A program made the position numbers and the translations under genes. Source: Lacicoccus alkaliphilus DSM 16010 (lineage in GTDB: Bacteria; Bacillota; Bacilli; Staphylococcales; Salinicoccaceae). Taken from it: a DNA stretch of 32,842 nucleotides. The stretch covers positions 17,053-49,894 of the forward strand of contig NZ_FRCF01000011.1 of NCBI RefSeq assembly GCF_900142805.1, given 5' to 3'. The notes beneath the pieces are model-generated. The model was not told the DNA's origin and did no database searches. It was given only the letters and a program-made list of their open reading frames with translations. Shown here in pieces: positions 31,002-32,842 of the stretch; positions within the stretch are counted from its first letter, which is position 1; each line of letters starts with the position of its first letter.

Positions 31002-32681
31002 ATGAAGAGATTATTGTACCTGCCATTCATTTTGGCGATGGTTTTCGTATTACAGGCCTGTACGGATGATGGCGGGGTGGAGGAAAGTGCAGAGGAATCA
31101 GGCGGAGAAAACGGCGGGGAGGCCACTGGTGACATCGTCATCGGCAGTGCGGACGATGTGGTCACACTGGATCCGCACGGCTCGAATGACTCCGCATCTT
31201 CACAGGTGAGGCGGAACATTTACGAGCCTTTGATTTTCCAGACTGTGGAGATGGAGCTGGAACCGGGCCTTGCCGAGGCGTGGGAGGCGACGGAAGATGA
31301 TGTATGGACGCTGACATTGCGTGAAGGCACGACTTTCCATAACGGCTCCGATTTCACGGCGGAAGATGTGAAAGCGACGCTTGACCGGGTCCGGGATCCT
31401 GCCGTCGGCTCAGCTGTGACGTTTTTATTTGAAATGATCGAAGAGGTCGAAGTGGTGGATGACCATGAAGTCAACTTGCATACGGAATATCCGTTTGCAC
31501 CGCTGCCGAGCCACCTTGCCCACAGCACGGCGGGCATCATTTCAAAGGAACTCATCGATGAGGATTATCAGGCTGCCCTGGACGAAGCGGGTGTGGACAT
31601 GACGCCTGATGAATATTATGAGCTGCGTGAATCAGGTGATGACGAGTTTGAGGAAGTGATGGATGAGATTTCGGAACATATCGGCCAAGTGCTGAGTGCA
31701 GAGACGGATGGCACGAACCACCTCATGCTCGAATCGAGATCTGCAGGGGATGAAGTGGTCACGACCAAATTCGAGGATTATCAGGGCGGGGACAGGAACT
31801 TCGAAACGGTGACGTTCCGTGTGCTGCCGGAATCGGGCGCAAGGATGGCAGAACTTGAAACGGGCGGCATCAACATTGCGACCGATGTCGACTCGTCGAA
31901 TGCCTCACGTGTCTCCGAAGGTGAGGATACCGAGCTGGTTGAAAACGAATCGGTGAGGCTGAACTACCTCGGCATGAATGTCGAGAAAGAACCTTTCGAT
32001 GATGTCAGGGTCCGTCAGGCAATCGCCCATGCGATCGACAAGGAAGAAATCATTGAAGGTGTGTATGACGGTAATGGCGTACCTGCGGAAGGACCGCTGG
32101 CGCCTGATGTATGGGGTTATAATGAAAATCTTGAAGGCCGGTCATTCGACCTCGATCAGGCACGTGAACTGCTTGCCGAAACGGATGTCGCCGACGGCTT
32201 CAGCACGACCATCTGGATCAGTGAAGATCAGGAGATCAGGGATATTGCACTGTTCGTCCAGGAAAGGCTGGGCGAGCTGAACATCGATGTGGAAATCGAG
32301 CAGTTCGAGTGGGGTGCATATCTGGACATCCTCGCTACGGGTGATCAGGACATGTTCATCCACGGCTGGACGACTGTGACGGGTGATGCGGACTACGGAC
32401 TGTATGCACTGTTCCATACAGACAGCATCGATGCCTCGGGCAACAGGACATGGTATTCGAACCCTGAACTGGATGACCTGCTGGATCAGGGACGCACCGA
32501 GCCGGACGAAGATGTGAGATATGATGCATATACCGAAGCCCAGGAAATACTGGTCGATGAAGTGCCGATGAGCTACCTCTTCCATAACAACTTCATGATC
32601 GGCGTGAACAACAGTGCGCTCGACGGTGTCGAAGTCGATCCTTCCGGTGCAGTCAGGCTGGATGACGTGACGTTTGAATAA
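31002..32681 (+). CDS. ABC transporter solute-binding lipoprotein, family 5 (peptide/nickel type)
   Basis: The 559-residue protein starts with a lipoprotein signal (MKRLLYLPFILAMVFVLQAC, lipidated Cys20) and an acidic Ser/Gly linker. Family 5 motifs follow: LDPHGSNDSASSQVRRNIYE, WTLTLREGTTFHNG, FTAEDVKATLDR and VRQAIAHAIDKEEI. The usual GTGPF/Y segment is replaced by GTNHLMLESR near residue 240, and about 35 acidic residues are inserted before it, so the binding site may be unusual. The mature protein is very acidic, as expected for a salt-exposed surface. No permease or ATPase gene follows; a strong terminator closes the transcript, so its transporter is elsewhere. Confidence 0.9.
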   Translation: MKRLLYLPFILAMVFVLQACTDDGGVEESAEESGGENGGEATGDIVIGSADDVVTLDPHGSNDSASSQVRRNIYEPLIFQTVEMELEPGLAEAWEATEDDVWTLTLREGTTFHNGSDFTAEDVKATLDRVRDPAVGSAVTFLFEMIEEVEVVDDHEVNLHTEYPFAPLPSHLAHSTAGIISKELIDEDYQAALDEAGVDMTPDEYYELRESGDDEFEEVMDEISEHIGQVLSAETDGTNHLMLESRSAGDEVVTTKFEDYQGGDRNFETVTFRVLPESGARMAELETGGINIATDVDSSNASRVSEGEDTELVENESVRLNYLGMNVEKEPFDDVRVRQAIAHAIDKEEIIEGVYDGNGVPAEGPLAPDVWGYNENLEGRSFDLDQARELLAETDVADGFSTTIWISEDQEIRDIALFVQERLGELNIDVEIEQFEWGAYLDILATGDQDMFIHGWTTVTGDADYGLYALFHTDSIDASGNRTWYSNPELDDLLDQGRTEPDEDVRYDAYTEAQEILVDEVPMSYLFHNNFMIGVNNSALDGVEVDPSGAVRLDDVTFE

Positions 32682-32700
32682 AAATCTTGAATCCTATTTA

Positions 32701-32748
32701 AAATCCCGGATGGATACTCTTGTAACGAGTAATCCATCCGGGATTTTT
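32701..32748 (+). terminator. Terminator after the solute-binding protein gene
   Basis: AAATCCCGGATGGAT pairs with ATCCATCCGGGATTT, with an inner ACTC/GAGT stem, then T5. Confidence 0.9.
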
Positions 32749-32778
32749 AGTTGGAATGAGACAGCCTGAATGAAGAGC

Positions 32779-32842
32779 GGTATTCCATCCGGATTTTCGG
32801 CGGATATCCGGACGGATCTTGCAGGACGTGGTATTCCATCCG
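32779..32842. repeat. 51-bp-spaced direct repeats at window end
   Basis: GGTATTCCATCCG occurs at 32779-32791 and again at 32830-32842, cut by the window edge. The segment between holds CGGATATCCG. The ATCCATCCGG core also appears in the adjacent terminator stem. It may be the start of a tandem array. Confidence 0.5.

Noticed and set aside
1-32842. CRISPR arrays, prophage genes, rRNA and complete insertion sequences.
   Set aside because: None was found: no regular repeat-spacer pattern, no integrase or structural phage genes, and no transposase.

Overview
The window reads as a chromosomal segment of a low-to-mid GC Gram-positive coccus of the Staphylococcaceae, most likely Salinicoccus or a close relative. 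The evidence is a staphylococcal-type LtaS, Rrf2 and YnzC-type proteins, a Bacillus-type thi operon behind a TPP riboswitch, Shine-Dalgarno sites of the GGAGG type, GC near 50 percent over most of the window, and acidic exported proteins that fit a halotolerant organism. The genus is an inference; no marker gene settles it.

Region 1 (1-3100) is an AT-richer accessory patch with defence genes: a fragment resembling a type I restriction specificity subunit, a decayed HicA toxin next to an intact HicB antitoxin, and a fused GmrSD-type (DUF262-DUF1524) restriction protein. Region 2 (3100-5900) holds lipoteichoic acid synthase behind a long leader with a terminator-like hairpin; its catalytic Thr is replaced by Ser. 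Region 3 (5950-8010, minus) is a two-gene operon of a metallo-beta-lactamase-fold lactonase-like hydrolase and a zinc alcohol dehydrogenase. Region 4 (8020-10950) is gene-poor: a membrane protein with a long charged helix, a shortened ABC-permease-like ORF behind a YtrA-type operator, a single-CBS protein, and copies of a palindromic intergenic repeat. A tRNA-Arg(CCT) follows.

Region 5 (11160-15105, minus) is the thiazole branch of thiamin synthesis, tenI-thiO-thiS-thiG-thiF, with promoter, TPP riboswitch and attenuator terminator all visible. Region 6 (15240-19180, plus) has an SDR dehydrogenase, then a three-gene unit: condensation-type acyltransferase, zinc-ribbon membrane protein and HSL-type alpha/beta hydrolase. 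Region 7 (19290-22355, minus) is an operon of CstA-type pyruvate/peptide carrier, an 85-residue protein ending in Arg-Cys-Cys, and an ArsA/Get3-like ATPase with no cysteine. Region 8 (22495-26346) holds a YjlB-like cupin, a Bcr/CflA drug transporter, an Rrf2 regulator with a palindromic operator, an LLM flavin oxidoreductase and YnzC. Region 9 (26357-32842) holds a CPA1-type antiporter, a DHH-CBS-tRNA nucleotidyltransferase fusion, and a family 5 solute-binding lipoprotein with direct repeats at the window's end.

The strongest candidates for undescribed biology are the CstA / RCC-tail protein / ArsA-like ATPase operon and the acyltransferase / zinc-ribbon membrane protein / hydrolase unit. 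Both are compact, co-directional and tightly spaced, and neither has an obvious textbook function.
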